Below are positions 9,874 through 22,273 of a stretch of DNA of 64,000 nucleotides, piece after piece; position 1 is the stretch's first letter; every line of letters starts with the position of its first letter. The DNA lies in NCBI RefSeq assembly GCF_000026205.1, contig NC_011047.1, forward strand, positions 248,001 through 312,000, written 5' to 3'. The position numbers and the translations under genes were made by a program. Source of the stretch: Candidatus Phytoplasma mali (GTDB lineage: Bacteria > Bacillota_I > Bacilli_A > Acholeplasmatales > Acholeplasmataceae). The notes under the pieces were generated by a model. It was not told the origin of the DNA and ran no database searches. It was given only the letters and a program-made list of their open reading frames with translations.

Positions 9874-10878
9874 ATGATTAAGTATTTTAAAAATTTTAAA
9901 ATTATCAAATTTTTATTATTTATTTTATTTTTTTTCTTTATTATTTTAAATCATAATTTTATTTATGGTTTAGATAAAGAAATAGAAAAAGAATTTATAA
10001 CGTTTGATGTTTATTTAGGTAAAAATTCTAATAAAAAAGATATCACAGAGTATTTACAAAAAAATATAAAAAATTTTGATTTTTCACAAAAAAAAATATT
10101 AAGTTTAATTGAAATTGATAATTCAATTATTAATTCAAATTTAATGGCTATTTATTTAGAACCATCATCAAAAGAATTATTTCCAAGTAAAAACATTAAT
10201 AATTCCAAAGATATTAATTACACAAATATTTATTTTTTTTGGTTTTTAGAAAATAAAAACTTTAATTTCAATATTAAAGAAAATATGTATGATTTATTAG
10301 AACAAATTTCCCAATTTGATTTTATAAAAAAAGAAGATTTAAAAAAAATTAAATTAAAAACTTTTAAAAAAATAAATTTCCAAAGAATTAAATTTTGTAT
10401 TAAAAATATTTTTAAAAAATTATCTAAAAATACTGGATTTATTTTACAAAATTTACTTAATAATGTTTTATTTGAAAATTTTGTATTTAAAATGTTAGAA
10501 TTTATTGAAATTAAAACAGGTTTATTTTTAAATATAGAAATTTTAAATTTTATAGAAATTAATTTAAATAGATTTGAAAAAATTAAAGAAGAAGTTTTAT
10601 ATTTTGGTGAAAAAAAAACTTTTCTAGGTCCAGGCATTATATTTTTGAAAGAAATTTTTTTAATTATGGAAAAAATAAATAATTCTATTAATGAAAATTT
10701 AAATATTGTTATAAAACAATTTAATGAAGGTATTTATGATTTATTTTCTGGAAATTTCTTTAAAGGTTTTTTAGAAATTTTTGTTGATATTCCTAAAAAA
10801 ATTTTTCAAGGTTTTTTTAATGTTATTGATCAAATAATGATAATTTTTTATCAACAAGATATTTATTTAATTAATTAA
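9874..10878 (+). CDS. Secreted or membrane-anchored protein of unknown function
   Basis: This 334-residue product was not recognised. A K-rich start is followed by a strongly hydrophobic helix at about residues 12-33, like a signal peptide or anchor. The following residues, IYGLDKE, could be a cleavage region, which would place most of the protein outside the cell. The remainder is rich in K, N, F and I, with hydrophobic stretches near 245-275 and 290-325 (FFKGFLEIFVDIPKKIFQGFF), which may be amphipathic or membrane-associated. It starts a new transcription unit with its own extended -10 element and precedes the t6A genes. Being surface-exposed in a host-associated cell is an inference from the signal sequence alone. 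Confidence 0.75.
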   Translation: MIKYFKNFKIIKFLLFILFFFFIILNHNFIYGLDKEIEKEFITFDVYLGKNSNKKDITEYLQKNIKNFDFSQKKILSLIEIDNSIINSNLMAIYLEPSSKELFPSKNINNSKDINYTNIYFFWFLENKNFNFNIKENMYDLLEQISQFDFIKKEDLKKIKLKTFKKINFQRIKFCIKNIFKKLSKNTGFILQNLLNNVLFENFVFKMLEFIEIKTGLFLNIEILNFIEINLNRFEKIKEEVLYFGEKKTFLGPGIIFLKEIFLIMEKINNSINENLNIVIKQFNEGIYDLFSGNFFKGFLEIFVDIPKKIFQGFFNVIDQIMIIFYQQDIYLIN

Positions 10879-10928
10879 ATTTTAAATATAAAAAATTTTC
10901 AAATTCAAGGAAGTTTAAAAGTTTTAAA

Positions 10929-11375
10929 ATGCAAACACAAAATAAAAAAATAATATCAAAAAAAACTAATTCTTTTGAAGAAACCAAAGAGATAGGTAAA
11001 TTTTTAGGACAAAAAATTAAATTTATTAAAAAAACAGTTATTGTTTTGTTAGAAGGAAAAATAGGTTCTGGTAAGACTTCTTTTACAAAAGGTTTAGCCA
11101 AATCTTTAGGTATAAAAAAAAATATTAATAGTCCTACTTTTGTTTTAATGAAAACTTATTTTGGTTCGACAAGGAATTTACATCATATAGATATTTATCG
11201 TTTTGTTTTGAAACCTGAAAATTTAGAAGAATTATTAGAAGAAGTTGAAATAGGAGATGTTTTAGTTATTGAAACTTATCAAGATTTAAGAAAATTATTT
11301 AGTAATTTTAATTTTAGGGTAAAAATTGATTATTTAAGTGAAAATCAAAGAAATATTTTAATTGAATTAAATTAA
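10929..11375 (+). CDS. tsaE: tRNA t6A biosynthesis ATPase TsaE
   Basis: This 148-residue P-loop ATPase belongs to the complex that makes N6-threonylcarbamoyl-adenosine at position 37 of ANN-decoding tRNAs. Walker A GKIGSGKTS lies at about residues 43-51. It is followed by the family's switch-like segment SPTFVLMKTY and HHIDIYRF, both typical of TsaE (YjeE). It is the first gene of the tsaE-tsaB-tsaD set. The start ATG is preceded by AAGGAAG about 15 nt upstream. Confidence 0.93.
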   Translation: MQTQNKKIISKKTNSFEETKEIGKFLGQKIKFIKKTVIVLLEGKIGSGKTSFTKGLAKSLGIKKNINSPTFVLMKTYFGSTRNLHHIDIYRFVLKPENLEELLEEVEIGDVLVIETYQDLRKLFSNFNFRVKIDYLSENQRNILIELN

Positions 11376-11426
11376 AATATTAAAAAATAAAATTAAAAAT
11401 ATATAGTAAAGGTATGTATAAAGTAA

Positions 11427-11981
11427 ATGAAAAATTTTCTTATTTTAGATACTTCTACTGAAGTTCAAATTGTTATTTTAGTTATTGATGGTAATATAAA
11501 AACTTTTAAAAAAAATTTTGGAAAAAAAAATTATGTTGCTAATATGGTTCCTTTGATGGATACAGTATTAAAAGAAAATAAAATAAATTTAAAAGATTTA
11601 AATGGTATTTTAGTAGGAACAGGTCCTGGTTCTTATACGGGCACTAGAGTTGCTGTTTTAACATCGAAAATAATTGCTTTATCTTTTAATATACCTTTAT
11701 TAGAAATTAATAGTTTAATTCTTTTAACTAGTGGATATCTTCAAAAATATTTAACTCCTTTAATAGATGCTAGAAATAATTTTTTTTTTGGTTTAAGTTT
11801 AAAAAATAATGAAATAATTTTACCAGAAGGCAGATATAATAAAGTTTTTTTAGATAATTATCCGAATCATATTTTAATAACTAATGATAATATTAAATTA
11901 GATTTGAAAAAAGTTTTTTTTTATGCCAAAAAAGTTAAAAACGTACATAATTTAGTTCCTAATTATTTAGTTAAAATTTAA
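11427..11981 (+). CDS. tsaB: tRNA t6A biosynthesis protein TsaB
   Basis: This 184-residue protein of the ASKHA fold is the non-catalytic partner of TsaD in t6A synthesis. It begins with LILDTSTE, the family's N-terminal strand, and carries VGTGPGSYTGTRVAV at about residues 68-82, the hallmark loop of TsaB. It is somewhat shorter than the usual 210-230 residues, with the loss in the C-terminal lobe. TsaD follows after 18 nt with AAGGAAAAAAAT as its ribosome-binding region, indicating one operon. Confidence 0.92.
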   Translation: MKNFLILDTSTEVQIVILVIDGNIKTFKKNFGKKNYVANMVPLMDTVLKENKINLKDLNGILVGTGPGSYTGTRVAVLTSKIIALSFNIPLLEINSLILLTSGYLQKYLTPLIDARNNFFFGLSLKNNEIILPEGRYNKVFLDNYPNHILITNDNIKLDLKKVFFYAKKVKNVHNLVPNYLVKI

Positions 11982-11999
11982 AAATTTAAGGAAAAAAAT

Positions 12000-12989
12000 A
12001 TGATAATTTTATCGATAGAAACTAGTTGTGATGAAACTAGTGCATCTGTAACTCAAGATGGTAAAAAAGTTATTTCTAATATTGTTTTTTCTCAAATTAA
12101 AGAACATTCATTAAATGGAGGTGTTATTCCCGAATTAGCTTCTAGAGAACATTTGAAAAATATTACTTTAGTTTTAGAAAAATCTTTAAAAGAAGCTAAT
12201 ATTCAACCTCAAGAAATTGACTTAGTTGCATTTACTCAAGGACCAGGTTTAATTGGTTCTTTGTTGGTAGGTATTAATTGCGCTTTGGTTTTTGGTTATA
12301 TTTATAAAAAACCAGTTTTAGGTGTTAATCATTTGTTAGGACATATTTATGCAGCACAAATAGAAAATGAAATTGAGTTTCCTTCACTAGTTTTGATTAT
12401 TTCAGGTGGACATACAGAATTATTAGCTTTAGAAAATTATTTACAAATTAAAAAGTTAGGTTTTACTTGTGATGATGCTGTTGGAGAAGCTTATGATAAA
12501 GTTTCTAGAATTTTAGGTTTTGGTTATCCTGGAGGACCTATTATCGATGAATTAGCTCAAAAAGGTAAAGATATTTTTAATTTCGTTCGTCCATATTTAA
12601 AAAATGATAATTTTAATTTTAGTTTTTCTGGTCTTAAAAGTTCAATATTTAATTTAGTTTCTAAAAATAATTTTAATTTACAAGAAAAAATAAATATTTG
12701 TAGTTCTTTTCAATCTAGTGTTATTGATGTTTTGGTAGAAAAAACAAAGAGAGTTTTGAAAAAATATTCTTTTAAGCAGTTAATTATTACAGGTGGTGTT
12801 GCTGCTAATTATAGTTTAAGAAAAAGATTTTTAAGTGAATTTTCTCAATTAAAAGTTATTATACCTAGTTTAAAATATTGTGGTGATCAAGCAGCTATGA
12901 TTGGAATTGCAGCTTATTATCAATTTAAATATCAATTAAAATTTAATCAAAATTATCATTGGGAAGGTAAACCTAATTTATCTTTTTAA
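12000..12989 (+). CDS. tsaD: tRNA N6-adenosine threonylcarbamoyltransferase TsaD
   Basis: The 329-residue catalytic subunit transfers the threonylcarbamoyl group to A37. Visible signatures are [10 protein letters not shown] at the start, the metal-binding pair in NHLLGHIYA (H111 and H115), [11 protein letters not shown], the phosphate loop [16 protein letters not shown] and the C-terminal CGDQAAM carrying the last metal-ligand aspartate (family CtDNaAM, here Q for N). All expected active-site elements are present, so the enzyme should be active. It is the last of the tsaE-tsaB-tsaD run. glnS follows after 17 nt. Confidence 0.97.
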
Positions 12990-13006
12990 AAATTAAGGGT
13001 AAAAAA

Positions 13007-14629
13007 ATGCAAAAACAATCTAATTTTATTAAAAAAATCATGATGGAAGATTTAAAAAAAAAAAAATATCATCAAATTATTACACGTTTTCCACCTGAAC
13101 CTAATGGTTTTTTACACTTAGGCCACGCAAGAGCTATTTTTATTAATTTTGAGTTAGCTAAGTTTTTTAATGGGAAAACGAATTTAAGATATGATGATAC
13201 AAACCCTACTAAAGAAGATAAAATTTATGTTAATTCTATCTTAGAAGATATTAAATGGTTAGGTTATAAACCGAATAAAATATTATTTGCTTCTGATTAT
13301 TTTTTAGAAATGTATGAAAGAGCATTAAAATTAATTAAAAAAGATAAAGCTTTTGTAGATGATTTAAGTTCTAAGGAAATATTTCAAACTCGCGGTAATT
13401 TAATTGAACCTGGTCAAAATTCACGTTATCGTAAACGTAGTATTGAAGAAAATTTAAATCTTTTTCAAAAAATGAAAGAAGGTTTTTATAAAAATGGGGA
13501 AAAAGTTTTAAGAGCTAAAATAGATATGAAAAGTTCTAATATTAATTTACGAGACCCTGTTTTATATCGTATTTTACATGCTAAAACTTTAAAAAATGTT
13601 AATTGGTTTATCTTTCCTACATATGATTATGCTCATCCTTTAGAAGATGCTATTGAAAAAATTAGTCATTCATTATGTTCTTTAGAATTTGAAAATCATA
13701 GAGTTTTATATGATTGGGTTATTAAAGAAACAGAAATGTCTCATATTCCTACTCAAATTGAATTTGGTAAGTTAAATATTACAAATTTTATTTTAGGTAA
13801 AAGAAATTTAAAATTTTTAGTAGAAAATAATTTAGTTAATGGTTGGAGCGATCCAAGAATGCCTACATTGTCTGGTTTAAGAAGAAAAGGATATACTCCT
13901 GATTCTATTAAAAATTTTTTATTGAACATTGGTTTATCTAAAACTAATTTTAAAGTAAAAAAAAGCATGTTAGAATCTTTCGTAAGAGATGATTTGCAAT
14001 CGAAAACTTTTAAAATGATGGCGGTAATAAATCCTTTGAAAGTAACAATTACTAATTATCCCTTAAACAAAAAAGAAATTTTAGAGTTTCAAGAAAATAA
14101 TGATTATTTATTTCCAACTAAAAAAATTTTTTTTTCTAGAGAAATATATATAGAAAAAGAAGATTTTCAAATTAAAAAACCCGATATAAAATACAAAAGA
14201 TTATTTTTAAATGGTGAAGTAAGATTATTACACGCTTATTTTATTAAAATTTATGATGTTATTAAAAATAATCATGGTGAAGTAATTGAATTATTAGCTA
14301 CTTATGATCCTAAAACAAAAAGTGGCAGTGGTTTTAATGAAAGAAAGCCTAATGGAACTATTCATTTTGTAGAAGTTAATACATCGCAAAAAGCTAAATT
14401 TAATTTTTTTACATCTATGTATAAAAATGAAACACCTCAAGATTTAAAATCAGAATTTAATTTTAAATCTTTAGAAACTAAATTTGGGTTTTTAGATAGT
14501 TCTGTTAAAAATTTTAAACATTTAGATAAATTTCAATTCATTAGAAATGGTTATTTTGTTTTTGATAAAACAGAAGAAAAAATATTAAATTTTAATGAAA
14601 TTATTTCTTTAAAAAAATCTTATAAATAA
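13007..14629 (+). CDS. glnS: Glutaminyl-tRNA synthetase
   Basis: This 540-residue class I aminoacyl-tRNA synthetase charges tRNA-Gln directly. RFPPEPNGFLHLGHA (about 27-41) contains the HIGH motif as HLGH. RYDDTNPTKED, DYAHPLEDAIE and NGWSDPRMPTLSGLRR are characteristic of GlnRS rather than bacterial GluRS. The second class I motif is degenerate: where GlnRS usually has VMSKRKL, this protein reads ILGKRNL at about 262-268, so M-S is replaced by L-G while K265 and R266 remain. The C-terminal anticodon-binding barrels are present at normal length. A terminator follows about 70 nt after the stop. Confidence 0.95.
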   Translation: MQKQSNFIKKIMMEDLKKKKYHQIITRFPPEPNGFLHLGHARAIFINFELAKFFNGKTNLRYDDTNPTKEDKIYVNSILEDIKWLGYKPNKILFASDYFLEMYERALKLIKKDKAFVDDLSSKEIFQTRGNLIEPGQNSRYRKRSIEENLNLFQKMKEGFYKNGEKVLRAKIDMKSSNINLRDPVLYRILHAKTLKNVNWFIFPTYDYAHPLEDAIEKISHSLCSLEFENHRVLYDWVIKETEMSHIPTQIEFGKLNITNFILGKRNLKFLVENNLVNGWSDPRMPTLSGLRRKGYTPDSIKNFLLNIGLSKTNFKVKKSMLESFVRDDLQSKTFKMMAVINPLKVTITNYPLNKKEILEFQENNDYLFPTKKIFFSREIYIEKEDFQIKKPDIKYKRLFLNGEVRLLHAYFIKIYDVIKNNHGEVIELLATYDPKTKSGSGFNERKPNGTIHFVEVNTSQKAKFNFFTSMYKNETPQDLKSEFNFKSLETKFGFLDSSVKNFKHLDKFQFIRNGYFVFDKTEEKILNFNEIISLKKSYK

Positions 14630-14697
14630 ACAAATTATAAAATTAATTTAATATTTATTAATTAAATAACCTAATATTTAAAAAAAATAACAATCGT

Positions 14698-14727
14698 GAT
14701 CAACTTTAAGTTGGTCTTTTTTTATTT
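14698..14727 (+). terminator. Rho-independent terminator after glnS
   Basis: Stem GATCAACT/AGTTGGTC with a TTA loop is followed by a run of seven T and further T-rich sequence. The rest of the 380-bp glnS-spx gap holds only this hairpin and the spx promoter. Confidence 0.85.
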
Positions 14728-14865
14728 TTAAAATATTAATAATATATTTATTTTAAAAGGTATTTAAATTTTTATTTTTAATTTTAAATTTTTCATAAAA
14801 AACAACATAATTATCATCTAAATTTTAAAATTATTGTGATATTTTTTTTATATATTTGTCTATTA

Positions 14866-14893
14866 GTTGAATATTTTTTGTTTTTTGTTATAA
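14866..14893 (+). promoter_or_regulatory. Promoter of spx
   Basis: TTGAAT at 14866-14871, a 16-nt spacer, and TATAAT at 14888-14893 preceded by TG (extended -10). Transcription would start near 14900, leaving a leader of about 110 nt. Confidence 0.65.
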
Positions 14894-15009
14894 TTCTTTT
14901 CATATATTAATTATTATTATTATTAATTATTATTTTAAATTTTAAATAATTTAATGTTAAATATCTTAAAAAATATAAATTAAATTATCATAAAGGAGAA
15001 ATATATAAA

Positions 15010-15450
15010 TTGATCAGAATATATACTAGTTTAAGTAGCTCTTCATGTAGGAAAGCTAAAAATTGGTTAGATGAACATAGATTAGATTATAAAGAATTTA
15101 ATTTAAATTTTTATAAAATTAACTATTTTGATATTAATTTTATATTAAAAAATACAGAATATGGTTTTACAAATATAATTTCTAAAAGATCAAATATTTA
15201 TAAAGAAAAAAAAATTGATTTTGAAAATTTAAATGTTGTGGAATTGAAAAATATTATTATTAAATATCCAAGTATTTTAAGAACACCAATAATTGTTTGT
15301 GATACAAAAATTCAAGTAGGATATAATAGTGATGATATTAGAATTTTTTTGTCAAGAGATTTAAAACGTTATTTTATGAAAAATAAAAATTATAATAGTT
15401 TTGAAGAATATCAAAAATTACTTAAATTTTATTTTTATCAAAAAAAATAA
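15010..15450 (+). CDS. spx: Spx/ArsC-family transcription regulator with altered redox site
   Basis: This 146-residue protein resembles Spx, which binds the RNA polymerase alpha C-terminal domain and redirects transcription under thiol stress. The start is a TTG, chosen because AAAGGAG lies 11 nt upstream and the family begins at this residue. The N-terminus reads IYTSLSSSSCRKAKNWLDEH. In typical Spx this is YTSPSCTSCRKA, with a C-X-X-C pair. Here residue 10 is Ser and only C13 remains, so no disulfide switch can form. The remainder (ILRTPIIV, IQVGYNSDDIR) follows the family. It has its own promoter and stands alone before the rRNA operon. Confidence 0.88.
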   Translation: MIRIYTSLSSSSCRKAKNWLDEHRLDYKEFNLNFYKINYFDINFILKNTEYGFTNIISKRSNIYKEKKIDFENLNVVELKNIIIKYPSILRTPIIVCDTKIQVGYNSDDIRIFLSRDLKRYFMKNKNYNSFEEYQKLLKFYFYQKK

Positions 15451-15972
15451 TTTATATATTAAATAATAATATTTTTTTGTAATTATTTAATTTTAATATC
15501 ATTATTTTTTTAAGATTTAAATAAATGATTTAAGATTATTATTATAAAATTTATCAAATTAATGATTTAAATTAATAAATAATAAAAGTATTTAGAACAT
15601 ACTGAAATTTTTAAATTAAGTAGTATTTTAAAAAAAGATATTCAAATATAAAAAATATATTATTAATGTTTATAAAAATATTTATTTTAGAATTTTTTAG
15701 TTATTACATATTAAATTACTGTTATTTTATATAAATTTTTAAACAAAAAGATTTATATAAATAAATTATTTTTGTTTGTTATTTTTTTATGTTTATTATG
15801 AGAATATATAAAATTAAAACATTTTTTATCTTTTAGATTTAATTTTTTAAAAAATTATAATATTATTTTAAAATATTAATTAAAAAATAATTTAATTTAT
15901 GTTAAAATTATAAAAGTTAATTAAGTTTTTATTTTTTAAGATAAAAAAATTATTTTATAAAATAATAAATTA
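15451..15972. other. AT-rich intergenic stretch, no gene seen
   Basis: About 520 bp between spx and the rRNA promoter. Stops occur densely in all frames, and I found no RNA-like G+C-rich block, repeat or terminator of good quality. Confidence 0.6.
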
Positions 15973-16001
15973 TTGACATTGTTTTTTTAACATGTTATAA
16001 T
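15973..16001 (+). promoter_or_regulatory. Consensus rRNA operon promoter
   Basis: A perfect TTGACA (15973-15978), a 17-nt spacer and a perfect TATAAT (15996-16001) with an upstream TG form an extended consensus promoter. Transcription should begin near 16008, about 135 nt before mature 16S. It is the strongest promoter visible in the window. Confidence 0.92.
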
Positions 16002-16054
16002 ATATTTACTTAGAGAAATATTTTTAATTTAAAAAAAATTAAAATATTTTGTTT

Positions 16055-16078
16055 AGTCTTTGACAACTGAAGATGATA
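16055..16078 (+). other. 16S processing stalk, 5' arm
   Basis: These 24 bases in the rRNA leader pair with 17673-17696 behind 16S, with a single mismatch. The long duplex would loop out the 16S precursor for RNase III-type cleavage. Confidence 0.85.
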
Positions 16079-16142
16079 AAAATTTATTACATTTATAAAT
16101 TTAATTAATTTATCTTATTTTAATTAATTAAAGTTTTTGATT

Positions 16143-17664
<1,522 letters not shown>

Positions 17665-17672
17665 AAGGAAAA

Positions 17673-17696
17673 TATCATCTTCAGTTGTGAAAGACT
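17673..17696 (+). other. 16S processing stalk, 3' arm
   Basis: Reverse complement of the leader segment 16055-16078 at 23 of 24 positions. It lies directly behind the 16S 3' end. Confidence 0.85.
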
Positions 17697-17741
17697 TAAA
17701 AAAGTTTTTTATTTTTTAAGATAAAAATAAATAATGGTCCG

Positions 17742-17818
17742 GGGCCTATAGCTCAGTTGGTTAGAGCACACGCCTGATAAGCGTGAGGTCGATGGTTCGA
17801 GTCCATTTAGGCCCACCA
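17742..17818 (+). tRNA. tRNA-Ile (GAT)
   Basis: Cloverleaf with acceptor GGGCCTA/TAGGCCC, anticodon GAT in CTGATAA, T loop TTCGAGT and an encoded CCA. It lies in the 16S-23S spacer, the position typical of phytoplasma rRNA operons. Confidence 0.96.
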
Positions 17819-17843
17819 AAGTATTTATCTTAAGAAAACAAGC

Positions 17844-17863
17844 TCTTTGAAAAGTAGATAAAT
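17844..17863 (+). other. 23S processing stalk, 5' arm
   Basis: These 20 bases pair with 20751-20770 behind 23S at 18 of 20 positions, forming the base of the 23S precursor stem. Confidence 0.8.
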
Positions 17864-17871
17864 TAAGGTTA

Positions 17872-20745
<2,874 letters not shown>

Positions 20746-20750
20746 AACCC

Positions 20751-20770
20751 ATTTATCTAGTTTTGAAAGA
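20751..20770 (+). other. 23S processing stalk, 3' arm
   Basis: Reverse complement of 17844-17863 at 18 of 20 positions. It ends directly before 5S rRNA. Confidence 0.8.
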
Positions 20771-20771
20771 T

Positions 20772-20889
20772 TTTCCTGGTGCTTAAGTTAAAAAGGACAC
20801 ACCTGTTCCCATCCCGAACACAGCAGTTAAGCTTTTTAACGCCGACAATAGTTCGATTTTTCGCGCCAAGATAGGTTGTCGCCAGGAAA
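20772..20889 (+). rRNA. rrf: 5S ribosomal RNA
   Basis: About 118 nt with terminal stem TTTCCTGGTG/CGCCAGGAAA and the conserved CACCTGTTCCCATCCCGAAC segment. It follows 23S by about 25 nt. Confidence 0.93.
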
Positions 20890-20902
20890 TGCTGAAAATT
20901 AT

Positions 20903-20978
20903 AGAGGATTAGCTCAGCTGGGAGAGCGTCTGCCTTACAAGCAGAATGTCGGCGGTTCGAACCCGTCATCCTCTACCA
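20903..20978 (+). tRNA. tRNA-Val (TAC)
   Basis: Acceptor AGAGGAT/ATCCTCT, anticodon TAC in CTTACAA, T loop TTCGAAC, encoded CCA. First of eleven tRNAs behind 5S. Confidence 0.96.
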
Positions 20979-21000
20979 TCAACAAATAGAAAATTTAAAA

Positions 21001-21075
21001 GCCAAAATAGCTCAACGGTAGAGCAACTGTCTTGTAAACAGTAGGTTGCAGGTTCGATTCCTGTTTTTGGCACCA
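21001..21075 (+). tRNA. tRNA-Thr (TGT)
   Basis: Acceptor GCCAAAA/TTTTGGC, anticodon TGT in CTTGTAA, T loop TTCGATT, encoded CCA. Confidence 0.96.
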
Positions 21076-21089
21076 AATCAGTAATTAAT

Positions 21090-21165
21090 GTCCCGTTAGC
21101 TCAGTTGGTAGAGCACTTGACTTTTAATCAAGGTGTCAAAGGTTCGAGTCCTTTACGGGATACCA
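21090..21165 (+). tRNA. tRNA-Lys (TTT)
   Basis: Acceptor GTCCCGT/ACGGGAT with a G-T first pair, anticodon TTT in CTTTTAA, T loop TTCGAGT, encoded CCA. It decodes AAA, the most used codon here. Confidence 0.95.
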
Positions 21166-21199
21166 ATTTATTTTTTAAAAAAAATTTTGGGTTATTATT

Positions 21200-21286
21200 G
21201 CCCGGATGGTGGAATAGGTAGACACGTGGGACTTAAAATCCCATGGTTGTAAGACCGTGCCGGTTCAAGTCCGGCTCTGGGTACCA
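21200..21286 (+). tRNA. tRNA-Leu (TAA)
   Basis: Class II tRNA of 87 nt with a long variable arm. Acceptor GCCCGGA/TCTGGGT, anticodon TAA in CTTAAAA, encoded CCA. Confidence 0.95.
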
Positions 21287-21296
21287 AATATTTTAA

Positions 21297-21372
21297 GGGG
21301 CTTTAGCTCAGTTGGTAGAGCATCTGTTTTGCACACAGAAGGTCGACGGTTCGAATCCGTTAAGCTCCACCA
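21297..21372 (+). tRNA. tRNA-Ala (TGC)
   Basis: Acceptor GGGGCTT/AAGCTCC including the G3-T70 identity wobble, anticodon TGC in TTTGCAC, encoded CCA. Confidence 0.96.
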
Positions 21373-21423
21373 ATGATTTATTTTTAATATTAAAAATTTA
21401 AAATTAATTAATATATTTTAAAT

Positions 21424-21500
21424 GGCGGTGTAGCTCAGTTGGCTAGAGCGTACGGTTCATACCCGTGAGGTCGAGGGTTCAAATCCCTCTGCCGCTACCA
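21424..21500 (+). tRNA. Elongator tRNA-Met (CAT)
   Basis: GGCGGTGTAGCTCAG start and CGGTTCATACCCG anticodon arm match the elongator tRNA-Met of Firmicutes. Encoded CCA. Confidence 0.9.
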
Positions 21501-21505
21501 CATAA

Positions 21506-21582
21506 GGACCTGTAGCTCAGCTGGTCAGAGCCACCGGCTCATAACCGGTTGGTCGTAGGTTCGAATCCTACCGGGTCCACCA
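21506..21582 (+). tRNA. tRNA-Ile2 (CAT, lysidine type)
   Basis: Anticodon CAT, but the body (GGACC acceptor, GGCTCATAACC arm, TAGGTTCGAATCCTA T arm) resembles the AUA-decoding tRNA-Ile2, whose C34 is converted to lysidine by TilS. The gene for TilS is not in the window. Confidence 0.82.
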
Positions 21583-21594
21583 AAACAGTTTTTA

Positions 21595-21685
21595 GGAAGA
21601 ATACCCAAGTTCGGTTTAAGGGATCAGTCTTGAAAACTGACAGGTCTGAAAAGACGCGGGGGTTCGAATCCCTCTTCTTCCGCCA
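21595..21685 (+). tRNA. tRNA-Ser (TGA)
   Basis: Class II tRNA of 91 nt. Acceptor GGAAGAA/TTCTTCC, anticodon TGA in CTTGAAA, long variable arm, discriminator G, encoded CCA. Confidence 0.95.
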
Positions 21686-21749
21686 TTTATAAGTATTTAA
21701 TTATAATTAAATTTTAATTTTTTTTTAATAAATTTTAGTTTTATAATAT

Positions 21750-21826
<77 letters not shown>

Positions 21827-21831
21827 AAAAT

Positions 21832-21907
21832 GGTTCGGTGGTGTAGTGGTTAACATGCTTGCCTGTCACGCAGGAGACCGCGGGTTCAAATCCCGTCCGA
21901 ACCGCCA
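21832..21907 (+). tRNA. tRNA-Asp (GTC)
   Basis: Acceptor GGTTCGG/CCGAACC, anticodon GTC in CTGTCAC, discriminator G, encoded CCA. It is 5 nt from the previous tRNA. Confidence 0.95.
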
Positions 21908-21936
21908 GAATTTATTTATATATGTAAAATACGACC

Positions 21937-22012
21937 GGCTCTGTAGCTCAGTCGGTAGAGCAGTGGCCTGAAGAGCCTCGTGTCGGCAGTTCGATTCTGC
22001 CCGGAGCCACCA
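21937..22012 (+). tRNA. tRNA-Phe (GAA)
   Basis: Acceptor GGCTCTG/CGGAGCC, anticodon GAA in CTGAAGA, T loop TTCGATT, encoded CCA. Last tRNA of the cluster. Confidence 0.95.
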
Positions 22013-22073
22013 TATTTTATTAGTATTAGAAATTTTTCAAATATTACATTATATTTTTTTTAATAATTTAAGT

Positions 22074-22109
22074 AGTAATCTTTATTAAAAATAGAGATTA
22101 CTTTTTTTT
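22074..22109 (+). terminator. Terminator of the rRNA-tRNA operon
   Basis: The eight-base stem AGTAATCT/AGATTACT is followed by eight T. It lies 60 nt after tRNA-Phe and closes a unit of about 6 kb. Confidence 0.85.
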
Positions 22110-22273
22110 ATTTATATTATATTATTTTTTGTGATGAATTTAATTTTTTATATTTTTAAATATTTTTATTTTTATTTATAATGAAAACAATTTTTATTTA
22201 TAATGAATTTTTTTCTTTTTGAAAAAAAATTAAATTTTAAAATTAAATTAAATTTAGCAAGTGGTGTTTATAT

